Virus record (IMG/VR): IMGVR_UViG_3300031825_000035
Coordinates: 1-40,756 of that record
Direction: 5' to 3' (one strand)
Length of the DNA stretch: 40,756 bases
Origin: a virus
Shown piece by piece: positions 1 to 8,403 of the stretch (position 1 is the first letter of the stretch; each line of letters opens with the position of its first letter). The translations under genes were made by a program, and so were the position numbers. Below the pieces are notes generated by a model. The model made no database searches, was not told where the DNA came from, and saw only the letters and a list, made by a program, of their open reading frames with translations.

Positions 1-130
1 TTTGATCGCGTAGCTCTCTGTGGTATCTAAAGTTCGCAGTTTCCCCATTACTTCTAATGTCTTTGGTGGGGTCGACCTTCCAAACAACGACGTCGATATC
101 GTCTTTATCCTTTGCCTCAAAAGGGGAGGT
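1..130. repeat. Terminal overlap, left copy (circle junction)
   Basis: This stretch matches 40627-40756 over 130 bp with one difference: C at 109, T at 40735. It lies inside an open reading frame that is complete only when the two ends are joined, so it is best read as the overlap of a circular or circularly permuted molecule. A true short terminal repeat is less likely, because it would fall in mid-gene. The unit length is then 40,626 bp. Confidence 0.93.
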
Positions 131-247
131 ATCTTTAACAAAGGCCTTAAGTTTTTCAGTGGAGCTAAAGACGCCTAAGATATCGTCCTCAGAATCAGGC
201 CACCCCCGTTCGATTAGGATGTATACTTTGTCATTCATCTCCTTCAT
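1..247 (-). CDS. Small acidic protein between portal and scaffold (5' part; gene crosses the circle junction)
   Basis: The protein begins MKEMNDKVYILIERGWPDSE and runs off the left end. Joined to the copy at 40607-40756 it is 88 aa and ends IRKMVS. I chose the ATG at 247 because GGGAGAGG lies just upstream; the in-frame ATG at 238 directly abuts a purine run and is poorly spaced. The start overlaps the last codons of the portal gene, so translation is probably coupled. It has no recognised domain and no membrane segment. Its place between portal and scaffold suggests a head-assembly or minor virion role, which is inference only. The base difference at 109 changes one codon (Asp here, Asn in the right-hand copy). 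Confidence 0.8.
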   Translation of the reverse strand, partial: MKEMNDKVYILIERGWPDSEDDILGVFSSTEKLKAFVKDTSPFEAKDKDDIDVVVWKVDPTKDIRSNGETANFRYHRELRDQ

Positions 248-2279
248 TCCTCTCCCTATTCTTGCGTTCAGTTTCTAATTGCAAAGCTTTGTCCTTACGC
301 TTTTGGTCTAAGATCATGGCTACATCTTTACGGGCGGTGTCCTGTTGAAGCTGGCGGTCTTTGCTAGCGTGAGCCATGGTATCAAGGCCCAGTTTGTTAG
401 CAGCTTGGGCAGCCTCATCCTCACCGATAGCCGCAGCCTGTTGAGCTTTGGCCATATTGAGTATGGTTTTTGATTCCGTCTCCCCGACTTCTTTTTCTTT
501 CTTAGCTGCTTCTAATTGAGCCAGAGCCATGGTGATTTGCTTCATCTGGTTTTCGTGCTGCTGTTTAGCTGGGTTAGCTAGCGTTTCTTTCCATTTGGTC
601 TTAAGGGCTTCAGGTAGAGGCGCGTAATCGAGAACCTCGGGGGGGATGGGGATGCCCGCTTGCAAAAGAGTGGGCATAAGGTTCGATATGACCATAAACA
701 CCTTGTCTTGCATGTTAGGCGAAGAGGGGGACTCATCGACAACCACATCATATTTAAGGCTAAGACCATCTTGCAAAAGAGGGATGAACTGTTTCTTTCT
801 TTCCCCAACCACCCGAATCAACCGCCCATCCGCGATGTAATTTTTGATAAAGGCGGCCATAACCCTGCCTTGCACCTTGCGGTATCGGCGCAGCGCATTG
901 AAGAGAGTGCCCAGAATTTTAACGCCAGCTTCCTTACGGGACAGCTCAAGGGATGCCGCCTGGTCTCTATTGGCCACGCCCAGCATTTCTAAGTTGACGC
1001 CTGTGACTTCACTTACAGACTGCATCGCGAGTTGAAGCATCCTATCTAGGCCTTCTGGATACCTGGGGGATTCTCTGGTTTGAATCTTGCCTTGGGTTAT
1101 AGCCCCTGGGTTTGTCGTTATAATGCTATTGGTCTTTGACCATTTATCTTCTGCATCTCTTATGCTTTTAAAGGCCCCCTCTTCGGCAAGTAAGCCGCCC
1201 TTGGCATTGGAATTAATGATATGGAGGATTTGAGACATCCACTTATTTGCCCACATTTGAGGGTCCTTCATGGGCCGTACAATTCCAAACCAGGTGTTTG
1301 TATTGCGGTCCCGAAACCCTGTCATGCAGTTGAGAGAAAACCGATCAATGGGAGCTGGACCCATTTCTAAAATTTGTTTCCCGTTTAGGAAAGCTTGCTT
1401 ATAAACCTTACGGGGCTGCTTGATGTACCTAAGTCCTTCGCTCTCTACAAAGTCCTTAATCTTTTTAAATTTACTATCTGTAAACCCAAGGATATTGTTT
1501 TCTCTGTCAACAACGCGATACATGGTTTCCCATTCCCACCATTGGTATTGAATTACAGAAACGCTTTTGCTTTTCTTTAAAGGGTCAGACTGGTCATTTT
1601 CATAAAGAAAGGCGTCTGTTGCATCGTGTACGTTTCCATCATAATTGTCCGGCCAGAAGCTGCCAAACTGAGGATCCTTGTCTTTCCATATCTCCCTAAA
1701 TTCCCGTTCGCTATATTCCTTTTCACGGGCGCGCCACCTTGTATCGGCGAGGTTTTGTTTACGGGCATTGGGGTCATAGATCATCTGGAGAGGGTCAATG
1801 CGATCTTCAACGATATCCCCGTTTAGGTTTTCTTCATAACTAATGCGCGTTTCTGTCCAGCCCATCCCACAAATGGTTGTATCTTGAAACATTTCTGACT
1901 CTTCGTCTTCCGCATCACAGTTGCTTCTTACCCATTTGATAGCGGCGTTCCATAGCTCTGCCTTACCCCCGTCATCTTCTTCCATGGGGCTAAAGCTGAT
2001 GTCTTGCCGATTATCCGTCTCAAGGCCAGTGACCCCGTTTACCGTTCTAAAGGTTCTATTGAACACAATGGGTGCACGGTTATCCTCTTGAAGAGTTTGT
2101 ATGTCCTCTTCGCTCCATTGATTGCCTGCAAAATAATCGAAGCACTCTCTTGCCTCATCCCTCCACTCAAGGAGGTGATTGCGCCCTTCTTTAAGGTTTT
2201 TGGTGATTTCCCTTACAAGCTCTTCATCATCACTAAATGCGGGGTCCGTATCCTTAATCTCTTCTTCTATGCCGCCCAT
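231..2279 (-). CDS. Portal protein, P22-like
   Basis: This 682-aa protein should form the dodecameric ring at the head vertex through which DNA enters and leaves. It starts with an acidic leader (MGGIEEEIKDTD), followed by features of P22-type portals: a FDYFAGNQW block, NRTFRTVNGVTGLETDNRQD, and IDPLQMIYDPNARK near residue 165. The last 110 or so residues are rich in Gln, Lys and Glu and look like the long alpha-helical C-terminal barrel known in P22 gp1. The length fits the family. It overlaps the large terminase gene by 13 bp, the usual terminase-portal order. Confidence 0.92.
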   Translation of the reverse strand: MGGIEEEIKDTDPAFSDDEELVREITKNLKEGRNHLLEWRDEARECFDYFAGNQWSEEDIQTLQEDNRAPIVFNRTFRTVNGVTGLETDNRQDISFSPMEEDDGGKAELWNAAIKWVRSNCDAEDEESEMFQDTTICGMGWTETRISYEENLNGDIVEDRIDPLQMIYDPNARKQNLADTRWRAREKEYSEREFREIWKDKDPQFGSFWPDNYDGNVHDATDAFLYENDQSDPLKKSKSVSVIQYQWWEWETMYRVVDRENNILGFTDSKFKKIKDFVESEGLRYIKQPRKVYKQAFLNGKQILEMGPAPIDRFSLNCMTGFRDRNTNTWFGIVRPMKDPQMWANKWMSQILHIINSNAKGGLLAEEGAFKSIRDAEDKWSKTNSIITTNPGAITQGKIQTRESPRYPEGLDRMLQLAMQSVSEVTGVNLEMLGVANRDQAASLELSRKEAGVKILGTLFNALRRYRKVQGRVMAAFIKNYIADGRLIRVVGERKKQFIPLLQDGLSLKYDVVVDESPSSPNMQDKVFMVISNLMPTLLQAGIPIPPEVLDYAPLPEALKTKWKETLANPAKQQHENQMKQITMALAQLEAAKKEKEVGETESKTILNMAKAQQAAAIGEDEAAQAANKLGLDTMAHASKDRQLQQDTARKDVAMILDQKRKDKALQLETERKNRERNEGDE

Positions 2280-3817
2280 GAACTTCCTCTCCTATAAGTT
2301 TTGGATTGATATCTTGTGGGTTTTTCTTCCTCGTAAGCCAAAGGCCAAACCGTTCCCATGTCCTCATCAAGGAGGCGGGCCATGGCATCTAACATGTCGT
2401 CGTGGATAGCGACAGGAAACGCGTCATACTCTTGGGAAAGGAAGATTTCTATCAAGTCTTGATACTTACCCTCGTAGTCTGTCTTGTAGAGGGTATAGGG
2501 TAAGTAAATCCTGCCCTCTTCAAACAAAGGGATAAGCTTGGCTATTCTATCTTCTTTGGCGAGTTTTCCGCCTAGCTCAGCAATGTTGAAGTGATAGTTT
2601 TCACGGGACATGCGGTCTTTGATATAGTCTATGTCCGCTTGCATTCCGTAATGTTCATAACCAGTATTTAAAGGCCTCCACTTGCGATGTAGATAAAAGA
2701 GTGAATCGCCTCTTTCGGTTAGGCTAAGGCGGTCTCTAATCATATCGAGGAGGTAAATATTGTTATCTGAGCCTAAGCCCCACACCACCATGACAGTGTA
2801 GTCACTGGATTTCTTTTTTGAGTTGGCAGGATCAACATAGATGTATTTATTGAGGTTACTCCCGTCAGACTGCTTATAAAAGCGCAGCCAATCCCTCTTG
2901 AACCCCATAGAGGTGTCAGCCTTGGGGTCAAGCAGCATTTGCGACGCAAAAGAGTAAATCCCAAGCGTCCTGCGTTTCTCGGCTAAGGACTCGCGGCTAT
3001 GTAAGACAGGCTCCCCATCCACTTGACCATTGTGGGTAGCTGGATAGATGCGGGGAATGGCGGCCCCTCGCCTGATCATGGTTCCATAGGAATCATTAAA
3101 GTGATAGCGCGTACCTGCAAACCGCCTATATCCCCCCTCAGCACCCAGGAAGGTAGACTTTTCTAAGGAGTCTTGAACCTTTTCTAACATGTCCGGTGAG
3201 CGCACATGATCGAGGGTAATCAAGTCATCATAATTCAGGATTAGAAAGTGTTTTGAAGTAGGCTGTCCTTCTATAATCCCCCACGCTTCAATTGTGGCTT
3301 CTTTAGGGTTGGTCTTACGCTTAACCACAAGTCCGTCATCTTCAGACCATTTAGGGGCTTCCTTATGAGGGTTATCCCACAAGATATCGGGAAAATGCGC
3401 TTTAAGAAGCGAGTTGTTTTCAAGCTCACTCTTAATTTGTCTTAAGAACCCCTTGGCAATGGGGCGGGTACAGCTAAAAATACCCATGGTGGTTTCACGG
3501 CCTCCCCATTCGGGCAACGGCTCATTACCGTGGCTTGCTAGAATATCTTGAATTCCCTTGCCAAAGGTAATGATGGTAGACTTGTAATGTTCACGCGCCC
3601 AAAGGTCTAAATACCCATTAGGATTAGCAGCCACTTCCTTACAACGATCAATAAGCCACTGTTTTTCCATGTCCCGTCTAGCGCACCCAAACCATAAAAG
3701 AAAGAACAGGTCAGTACGGCACAGATAGCGTATAAGGGAGGTAAGCTCATGCCCCTCAATAGTATCCAGCTTACGGGCAAGCTGCCTGTAATCCTCAAGA
3801 GTTAATAGGCTATCCAT
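2267..3817 (-). CDS. terL: Large terminase (packaging ATPase and nuclease)
   Basis: This 516-aa protein is the motor that pumps DNA into the prohead and cuts it. A degenerate Walker A motif, REHYKST, is at residues 75-81, and a Walker B-like FLILNYDD at 191-198. The C-terminal RNase H-fold nuclease is marked by YVDPA (Asp near 329) and HDDMLDA near residue 480. The ATG overlaps the stop of the small terminase by 1 bp (TAATG), so the two are translated together. A circularly permuted molecule next to a P22-like portal suggests headful packaging, but no pac site was identified. Confidence 0.95.
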   Translation of the reverse strand: MDSLLTLEDYRQLARKLDTIEGHELTSLIRYLCRTDLFFLLWFGCARRDMEKQWLIDRCKEVAANPNGYLDLWAREHYKSTIITFGKGIQDILASHGNEPLPEWGGRETTMGIFSCTRPIAKGFLRQIKSELENNSLLKAHFPDILWDNPHKEAPKWSEDDGLVVKRKTNPKEATIEAWGIIEGQPTSKHFLILNYDDLITLDHVRSPDMLEKVQDSLEKSTFLGAEGGYRRFAGTRYHFNDSYGTMIRRGAAIPRIYPATHNGQVDGEPVLHSRESLAEKRRTLGIYSFASQMLLDPKADTSMGFKRDWLRFYKQSDGSNLNKYIYVDPANSKKKSSDYTVMVVWGLGSDNNIYLLDMIRDRLSLTERGDSLFYLHRKWRPLNTGYEHYGMQADIDYIKDRMSRENYHFNIAELGGKLAKEDRIAKLIPLFEEGRIYLPYTLYKTDYEGKYQDLIEIFLSQEYDAFPVAIHDDMLDAMARLLDEDMGTVWPLAYEEEKPTRYQSKTYRRGSSWAA

Positions 3818-4179
3818 TAGTTTTCGATTATTTCCTTAAGACGCGCTCTAGCAGTTTCAACAGTGTAATTGACTTGATTAAGAGGTCCTCCATCAGGGCC
3901 GCTTACCTCTTGCCTTTGGATAGGTTTGCCCTCTAGCCTGTCGAGGATTTGATTTCTGGCTATGTTATCCCCCTTAAGAGCATCCCGAATTAATGAAGCA
4001 ACCAGCCACTCAGCAGTTGTTTTTGTTTCACTCTGCCCATTTTCTCTGTTCTTAAAGGTGAGTTCTTTCTCAATGGCCTCTTCAAGTATTTTGGTCAAAG
4101 ACTTACCTCTAGGCCTTCCGTGACCTTTAGCCGCTTGGTTGCCCTTTTTGAACGGTTTTAGATTTTCCTCTTTTGCCAT
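3817..4179 (-). CDS. terS: Small terminase subunit, DUF5681-like
   Basis: This 120-aa protein sits directly before the large terminase. Its N-terminus KPFKKGNQAAKGHGRPRGKS is the Gly/Arg/Lys-rich signature of DUF5681 proteins, which precede large terminases in many phages and prophages. It is followed by helical residues and a C-terminal VNYTVETARARLKEII helix. The expected role is recognition of phage DNA and regulation of the motor. It is the first gene of the late leftward run; the upstream 158 bp (4180-4337) probably carry its promoter. Confidence 0.82.
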   Translation of the reverse strand: MAKEENLKPFKKGNQAAKGHGRPRGKSLTKILEEAIEKELTFKNRENGQSETKTTAEWLVASLIRDALKGDNIARNQILDRLEGKPIQRQEVSGPDGGPLNQVNYTVETARARLKEIIEN

Positions 4180-4337
4180 TCTTCACGTTTTTCCCACGTT
4201 TAATATAATTATACTAAAATTATATATATCATATCACAATTACTTTTTTGATTGATTTATCCGTGTAAATATCTTTACTTCTTACTTAAAAAAACTATCT
4301 TCTATTATGTAAGGGATTGAAAAAGGGAGTAAGTGCC
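4180..4337. promoter_or_regulatory. AT-rich divergent spacer between terS and a rightward small gene
   Basis: This is 158 bp without a gene, very AT-rich, with short A/T runs. It separates the leftward packaging genes from a rightward coiled-coil gene and so should hold promoters for both. The motif CACGTTT occurs twice close to the terS start (4184-4201). I see no convincing -35/-10 pair for the late promoter, which may depend on an activator. Confidence 0.4.
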
Positions 4338-4637
4338 ATGAAAACCAACCTAAAAACCAACATAGATTTAGAGAGAATTGAAAAGAAGATGGATGATTGC
4401 TTTGTGGGCATTAGGAAACTCTTAAACAAGATAGCAAGTGTCGAGATAGAGTATAAAGATACCAAGCTGAAAGACCTAAAAAACGAAAAAGATAGAAAGA
4501 TTTATAAACTTGAGCAACGACTCAAGAAATTCAGGCAAAAAGAGGTAGATGAGCGGCTACATAGACTCGAGATTTACGACCAGGTGTATGAGTACGTAGC
4601 CGAAGCAAACCTAGCCAAGGAGAAGGAGAAGGCTTAG
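4338..4637 (+). CDS. Small basic coiled-coil protein
   Basis: This 99-aa protein starts MKTNLKTNIDLERIEKKMDD. A TTG codon at 4317 would lengthen it by 7 residues, but the ATG at 4338 has GGGAG 8 nt upstream. It is almost wholly charged helix (Lys/Glu-rich, with heptad-like KLEQRLKKFRQKEVDERLHRLE). It is the only rightward gene between two leftward blocks, and its stop overlaps the 3' end of the methyltransferase gene by 4 bp, so the two transcripts converge. A short inverted repeat (GAGAAG...CTTCTC) at the convergence may slow both. Function unknown. Confidence 0.68.
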   Translation: MKTNLKTNIDLERIEKKMDDCFVGIRKLLNKIASVEIEYKDTKLKDLKNEKDRKIYKLEQRLKKFRQKEVDERLHRLEIYDQVYEYVAEANLAKEKEKA

Positions 4638-5863
4638 CCCTCATCTTCTCTATAAATCCTCTGGGATAGGTCCTTAAAGTACTCTGCTTCCCGCTCGATC
4701 AAAACAGCGTGAAACCCTTCCTCTTGGGCTGCCTTACCTGTAGTTCCCGTTCCTGCGAAGGGGTCAAGTACGATTCCCCCTTGAGGGGTAACTAGGCGGC
4801 AGAGATAGCGCATTAATGAGATAGGCTTAACGGTGGGATGCTTAGAGCCACAACGGTCTTTCTTAGAGGCTTTAGCTGCATAGAAGAAGCGGGCGGCGGT
4901 GCCTGTGTCTCCCAAAGAAGTGATACTTCCTTTTTTTCTTGTGGGACAGAAATTAATTCCATCAGGATTGAATGTGCTATCTTTTCTATAAGTTCCTGGA
5001 TTGCTCTTTAATTCCCCATACTTCGCAAACTCGTCCATGACCTCATCACTGCCGTCGTGGATAATGTTGGCTGGGAATCGGCCTAAAGGTTTATACTGGA
5101 CTGTGTGCTTAGACTTTCTTCCCATGATCAAAGAGCCATCACCTTTTGAGACATGGTTAAAGGGGTCCTTAAAGCCTTCAAACTGCTCATTTTCAGGGAA
5201 ACCAATCCTACACCCATCGATGTTAATCCCTCCCGTGCCGTGTTTAAGCACGTTTTCAGCTATGTTCTTTTCGCTTAAAGGCTTGCGCGCCATGCATATT
5301 GGCTCATGCGCAGGCTTCAGGGCTGAACCCCATCCCTCCCATTGCTGGGCGGCTTCTGTCGCAGGCACAGTATAACTATACTCCATAAGGCCTTTATTTA
5401 ACCCTTGAGATGTCTCTAGTAAATTACCAGACCTTATATCATGAAGTTTCTTAGTCCCGATAACTTCCCTCTGCGCTCCTGCCATCTTGTCTAGGGCTTT
5501 ACTCACATTAAGGCTTTTGGGGAAGCCCTGCCCATGAAGCCACATGATTTGATCTCTGATCTCAAACCCTGCATCCTCAATAGCGCAAGCCATTCTATGG
5601 TAGGTGCGTGACCCCCCGAAGGCCAGTAAGTGACCTCCTGGCTTCAATACCTGTAGGCACAGGCTCCATAGCTCTTGATCGTAGGCTATACCAGTCTTAT
5701 CCCAGGCCTTACCCATGAATCCTAGTTCATAAGGGGGATCCGTTACGATGCTATCTACCTGCATGCCCTTAGCTGCCATGAGGCTGAGAGCTTTTTTGCA
5801 ATCGCTATTTATAGCCATGGTGTAAGGTATAGGATAAGGAAATAGATAAAGCTGGTGGGTCAC
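4634..5863 (-). CDS. DNA methyltransferase, N6-adenine/N4-cytosine type (beta order)
   Basis: This 409-aa SAM-dependent methylase modifies an exocyclic amino group in DNA. The catalytic motif IV TDPPYELG is at residues 41-48, before the SAM-binding motif LDPFAGTGTTGKAA near 375-388, which is the beta-class order. DPPY is typical of N6-adenine enzymes, but the target base cannot be proved from this. About 200 residues of target-recognition sequence lie between. The GTG start at 5863 directly follows the stop of the ParB-like gene; a later ATG at 5818 is possible. The likely role is to shield phage DNA from host restriction. No partner nuclease is present. Confidence 0.88.
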   Translation of the reverse strand: MTHQLYLFPYPIPYTMAINSDCKKALSLMAAKGMQVDSIVTDPPYELGFMGKAWDKTGIAYDQELWSLCLQVLKPGGHLLAFGGSRTYHRMACAIEDAGFEIRDQIMWLHGQGFPKSLNVSKALDKMAGAQREVIGTKKLHDIRSGNLLETSQGLNKGLMEYSYTVPATEAAQQWEGWGSALKPAHEPICMARKPLSEKNIAENVLKHGTGGINIDGCRIGFPENEQFEGFKDPFNHVSKGDGSLIMGRKSKHTVQYKPLGRFPANIIHDGSDEVMDEFAKYGELKSNPGTYRKDSTFNPDGINFCPTRKKGSITSLGDTGTAARFFYAAKASKKDRCGSKHPTVKPISLMRYLCRLVTPQGGIVLDPFAGTGTTGKAAQEEGFHAVLIEREAEYFKDLSQRIYREDEG

Positions 5864-6340
5864 TTAAAACTCATGGCCACAAGCTGGACAGGTTGTTTTC
5901 TTTGCGTCTTCCTCGGTCTCGTCCTCGAGAGATGGTTTGTCCTCCTCTTGCTCAGGTAACCAATCCTCGGGAAACCCCCAATCAAGAAGGGTTTCTATCT
6001 CATGATCAGCAGATAGCATATCAAAATCAAACTCACCGTAGGGCAGGTTATCGCGCACATTGATGCGCTTGAACTCCTCTTCCTCTAGCAATCGATCTGG
6101 CATGAGGACAGTTATCTTATCACTTGGTTTAAAGCCTGCTTCTTTAAGGGCTTTTTTGCGCTGATGCCCACCTATAATCGTGTAATCTTTGTTAACGATC
6201 AGGCGTTGATGATAGCCGTCCTCTTTAAGGCTTCTTACAAGGTGGGCATACTGATCTTTCTTTATGCGCCGTGGGTTTCTGTCGTAATCCTTTAGCTCTT
6301 TAAGGGGAACTTCGTATTCCGTCCAGGTTATACTCATCAT
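5864..6340 (-). CDS. ParB/Srx-fold protein with C-terminal zinc-ribbon half
   Basis: This 158-aa protein has the ParB N-terminal fold. YEVPLKELKDYDRNPRRI is the usual opening, and IIGGHQRKKALKEAG (about residues 56-70) corresponds to the family's nucleotide-binding box. The end is very acidic and closes with CPACGHEF, half of a zinc ribbon. Such proteins are often encoded just before phage DNA methyltransferases, as here. It lacks the HTH of a true partition protein and there is no ParA, so plasmid partition is unlikely. It begins with ATGATG, overlapping the upstream stop by 4 bp (ATGA). Confidence 0.8.
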   Translation of the reverse strand: MMSITWTEYEVPLKELKDYDRNPRRIKKDQYAHLVRSLKEDGYHQRLIVNKDYTIIGGHQRKKALKEAGFKPSDKITVLMPDRLLEEEEFKRINVRDNLPYGEFDFDMLSADHEIETLLDWGFPEDWLPEQEEDKPSLEDETEEDAKKTTCPACGHEF

Positions 6341-6945
6341 TGATTTCCAAGTTCTGTGTCATACTTTTTGTTTATCATCTCTTCCATGAAAGGTTTATAC
6401 TCCTTCACTTTTTCAGTGATCCACTCCAGATATCTATTCAGTGTTTTTATGTCTTTTTCCCTGTCTGTCTTAAATTTCCCTTTATAACCTACAATCGCTC
6501 CCACTATGTTTTGAAATAAGGAGTCTAAAATAGCCGTGACAACGGTGTCTAAATGCTCCTCGTCTTTTACGACATGGTTGATTTCTTTAATAAGTTCAGG
6601 TAATGCTTCCTTATTAAACCCAACATAGGGCCTATATTTCTTACATACGTTTTTAATTAGATGATTTCTTGCTCTCAGGATGTAGTTTAAATTTTTTAAA
6701 ATAATGTGGTCAACTTTAAATATTTCTTGCTCTTCTTCTGTTAGATTACCCTTTAAACAACAATCTAACGCGTGGTCGATTTGGTTTGACAAAAGCCCTT
6801 CTATCATAGAATCCATCGAAAAATTATCTGGGAGTTCATCACTGATTTTATCTATGATTTTTTTACAACCATTGCGCATTTTTTCGCAATCTTCTTTTGA
6901 TATTTCTACCTCTTCATTTTCCATATCTTTTTGATTATTAGTCAT
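6337..6945 (-). CDS. Hypothetical helical protein in the early leftward operon
   Basis: This 202-aa protein is not recognised. An in-frame ATG at 6984 exists, but I chose 6945 (MTNNQKDMENEEV) because GGAG lies 7 nt upstream and the start then just overlaps the previous stop. The sequence is highly charged and helical, with several Cys in the N-terminal half and a C-terminal stretch KGKFKTDREKDIKTLNRYLEW. There is no membrane segment or signal peptide. Four-base overlap with the ParB-like gene shows it belongs to the same operon. Confidence 0.7.
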   Translation of the reverse strand: MTNNQKDMENEEVEISKEDCEKMRNGCKKIIDKISDELPDNFSMDSMIEGLLSNQIDHALDCCLKGNLTEEEQEIFKVDHIILKNLNYILRARNHLIKNVCKKYRPYVGFNKEALPELIKEINHVVKDEEHLDTVVTAILDSLFQNIVGAIVGYKGKFKTDREKDIKTLNRYLEWITEKVKEYKPFMEEMINKKYDTELGNQ

Positions 6946-7678
6946 TTTTTTTCTCCAATCCCATTCGGTTTCTTCTTGGTTCAACTGTTAACGCTTTTTC
7001 AAAGGACCATTTAGCGGTTTTAATTCTGCTATAGAAGCAGTTATATGATATTTTTTTCTCTACCAGCCATTCCCTCACTGTTTTAGTGACCCCTTCTAAA
7101 GTGACAAGTTTGGCGGAAATCGTGCCCGCAGGGATAAATTTTCTGTCTGTAAGAAGAGATTCGTCTATCTTATAGATAGAATAGCCTAGGTGACTTGAAG
7201 AAAGGGGCGTTATATAATAACCGTAGGGGATGATTTTTTGATTGATTAGACACCTTTGGGATTTTATTATGTTGAACTTTTCTTTTGACGTTTGAGAGGT
7301 TTTCTCTAGATGTGCGCTGGGTTTATTACGGTAAAGGTAATGAAAAACCCTATCGCTGTTTGTAAAGTTACCGTGGTTATAGACCAAAAACATAAACATC
7401 TCGAATTGATAGGGGGTAAGCGAGACGGATCCTTTATCAAAGGTAACAATCCCGTCCTGGGCGGATTTGATGCCAAGTTCCTTAAGGTTATCTAGCTCTT
7501 TTTGCCTCCTTACGGCTTCTTGCTTATCATGGTGAGATTTTTCTAAAACTTTTGATAAGGTAGGATAATATTTTTCCTGGACCTCATCGAAAGCGTTTTC
7601 ATACTCCTGCCTTAAAGAAGATAGAAGGCTCTCTATTTTCAGCACCTGATTTTTTTTAATATTATCAATATCTATCAT
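6938..7678 (-). CDS. OmpR/PhoB-type winged-helix regulator with extra C-terminal domain
   Basis: This 246-aa protein has a helical N-terminus (residues 1-65, coiled-coil-like) and then a winged-helix domain of the response-regulator C-terminal type: GIVTFDKGSVSLTPYQFEMFMFLVYNHGN, followed by a helix and the wing strand HLGYSIYKI. There is no receiver domain. The C-terminal section (TLEGVTKTVREWLVEKKISYNCFYSRIKTAKWSFEKAL) resembles a small HTH. It lies next to a second, smaller winged-helix gene. In this position, after RusA and before the late genes, it may control late transcription; that is inference. Confidence 0.68.
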   Translation of the reverse strand: MIDIDNIKKNQVLKIESLLSSLRQEYENAFDEVQEKYYPTLSKVLEKSHHDKQEAVRRQKELDNLKELGIKSAQDGIVTFDKGSVSLTPYQFEMFMFLVYNHGNFTNSDRVFHYLYRNKPSAHLEKTSQTSKEKFNIIKSQRCLINQKIIPYGYYITPLSSSHLGYSIYKIDESLLTDRKFIPAGTISAKLVTLEGVTKTVREWLVEKKISYNCFYSRIKTAKWSFEKALTVEPRRNRMGLEKKND

Positions 7679-7680
7679 TA

Positions 7681-8040
7681 TTAAGAAACCTTTTGAACCA
7701 GGCTATAGAAAGCCCTTTCATCCCTATTGATTCTGACATTAAAGCCCTTCAACACCTGATTATTGATTTGGCTGATATTTACGCGAAGGGGATGCACATC
7801 GTCATACTTTAGGCAGCCATATATTTTTTTATAGAACTCAGTTTTATGCAAAAGATTGTTTTTAGATAAAATCATCTCCTCAACTATTCTAAACTTTGTA
7901 GGGGTAAGCCGTACTGACTTATCCCCAACGCAAAGTACTCGAGTTGCGGCATCAATCTTTATGTCTTTGAACTTCTGGCACCCTTCATTTAAGAGGGCTT
8001 GCCTGTCTTTAGGTAGGTCCGTTTTTCCAAGGTTAGTCAT
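7681..8040 (-). CDS. Small OmpR/PhoB-type winged-helix DNA-binding protein
   Basis: This 119-aa protein consists mainly of one winged-helix domain: ATRVLCVGDKSVRLTPTKFRIVEEMILSKNNLLHK is the opening hairpin and first helix, YDDVHPLRVNISQINNQV the recognition helix region, and FNVRINRDERAFYSL the wing. It has no phospho-acceptor domain, so it cannot be a two-component regulator in the usual way. It is 2 bp from the next gene, which carries a similar domain, hinting at duplication or a working pair. It is a good candidate for a phage transcription factor; the target is unknown. Confidence 0.7.
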   Translation of the reverse strand: MTNLGKTDLPKDRQALLNEGCQKFKDIKIDAATRVLCVGDKSVRLTPTKFRIVEEMILSKNNLLHKTEFYKKIYGCLKYDDVHPLRVNISQINNQVLKGFNVRINRDERAFYSLVQKVS

Positions 8041-8043
8041 AAA

Positions 8044-8403
8044 TTACCTTTCGTCTTCAGTTGAAATTAGGGAGACCCGTAGCAACCCGTTTTTAATCGG
8101 GGCATCCCTTCTAATGGTGATTAAGTCTATGTGAGAATCATTCTCAAAGACGTCCGCCCCTTGTAGAGAATCAAGCGTAACCTTTAGAAGGTTATCAAGA
8201 TCACGGGCCTTTCTATCGGGTGGATAGGCGATAATATGGGCGGCTAACCTACCCTCTATTCGCCTTGGGTTCCATGTATAAGCTAAAGTCTGGATTTCCT
8301 GCCTATAAGAGCGGGACTTTTCACTAAGTCTTACCTGCCCTCTTCCATATTTCCAGTTCTTGTTAGCAGATGGAGGCCAAGGCAGCTCTAGATCAAGCCT
8401 CAC
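8044..8403 (-). CDS. rusA: Holliday-junction resolvase, RusA family
   Basis: This 119-aa homodimeric endonuclease cuts four-way DNA junctions. The family pattern is clear: an N-terminal LPWPPSANKNW, then YPPDRKARDLDNLLK with the acidic pair Asp68 and Asp70, and ADVFENDSHI with Asp89. These match the three catalytic aspartates of the family, and the length is normal. The GTG start overlaps the preceding 53-aa gene by 11 bp. With YqaJ exonuclease and RecT encoded elsewhere in this genome, it completes a recombination set that resolves branched DNA before packaging. Confidence 0.93.
   Translation of the reverse strand: MRLDLELPWPPSANKNWKYGRGQVRLSEKSRSYRQEIQTLAYTWNPRRIEGRLAAHIIAYPPDRKARDLDNLLKVTLDSLQGADVFENDSHIDLITIRRDAPIKNGLLRVSLISTEDER

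Noticed and set aside
1-130. Long terminal repeats of a linear T7-like genome
   Set aside because: The repeat lies inside a gene that is whole only after circularisation, and the portal and gp10-like genes are P22-like, which package by headful. An overlap from circular assembly is simpler.
5864-6340. Plasmid partition protein ParB
   Set aside because: There is no HTH domain, no ParA and no parS-like array. Its coupling to a methyltransferase fits a different phage family.
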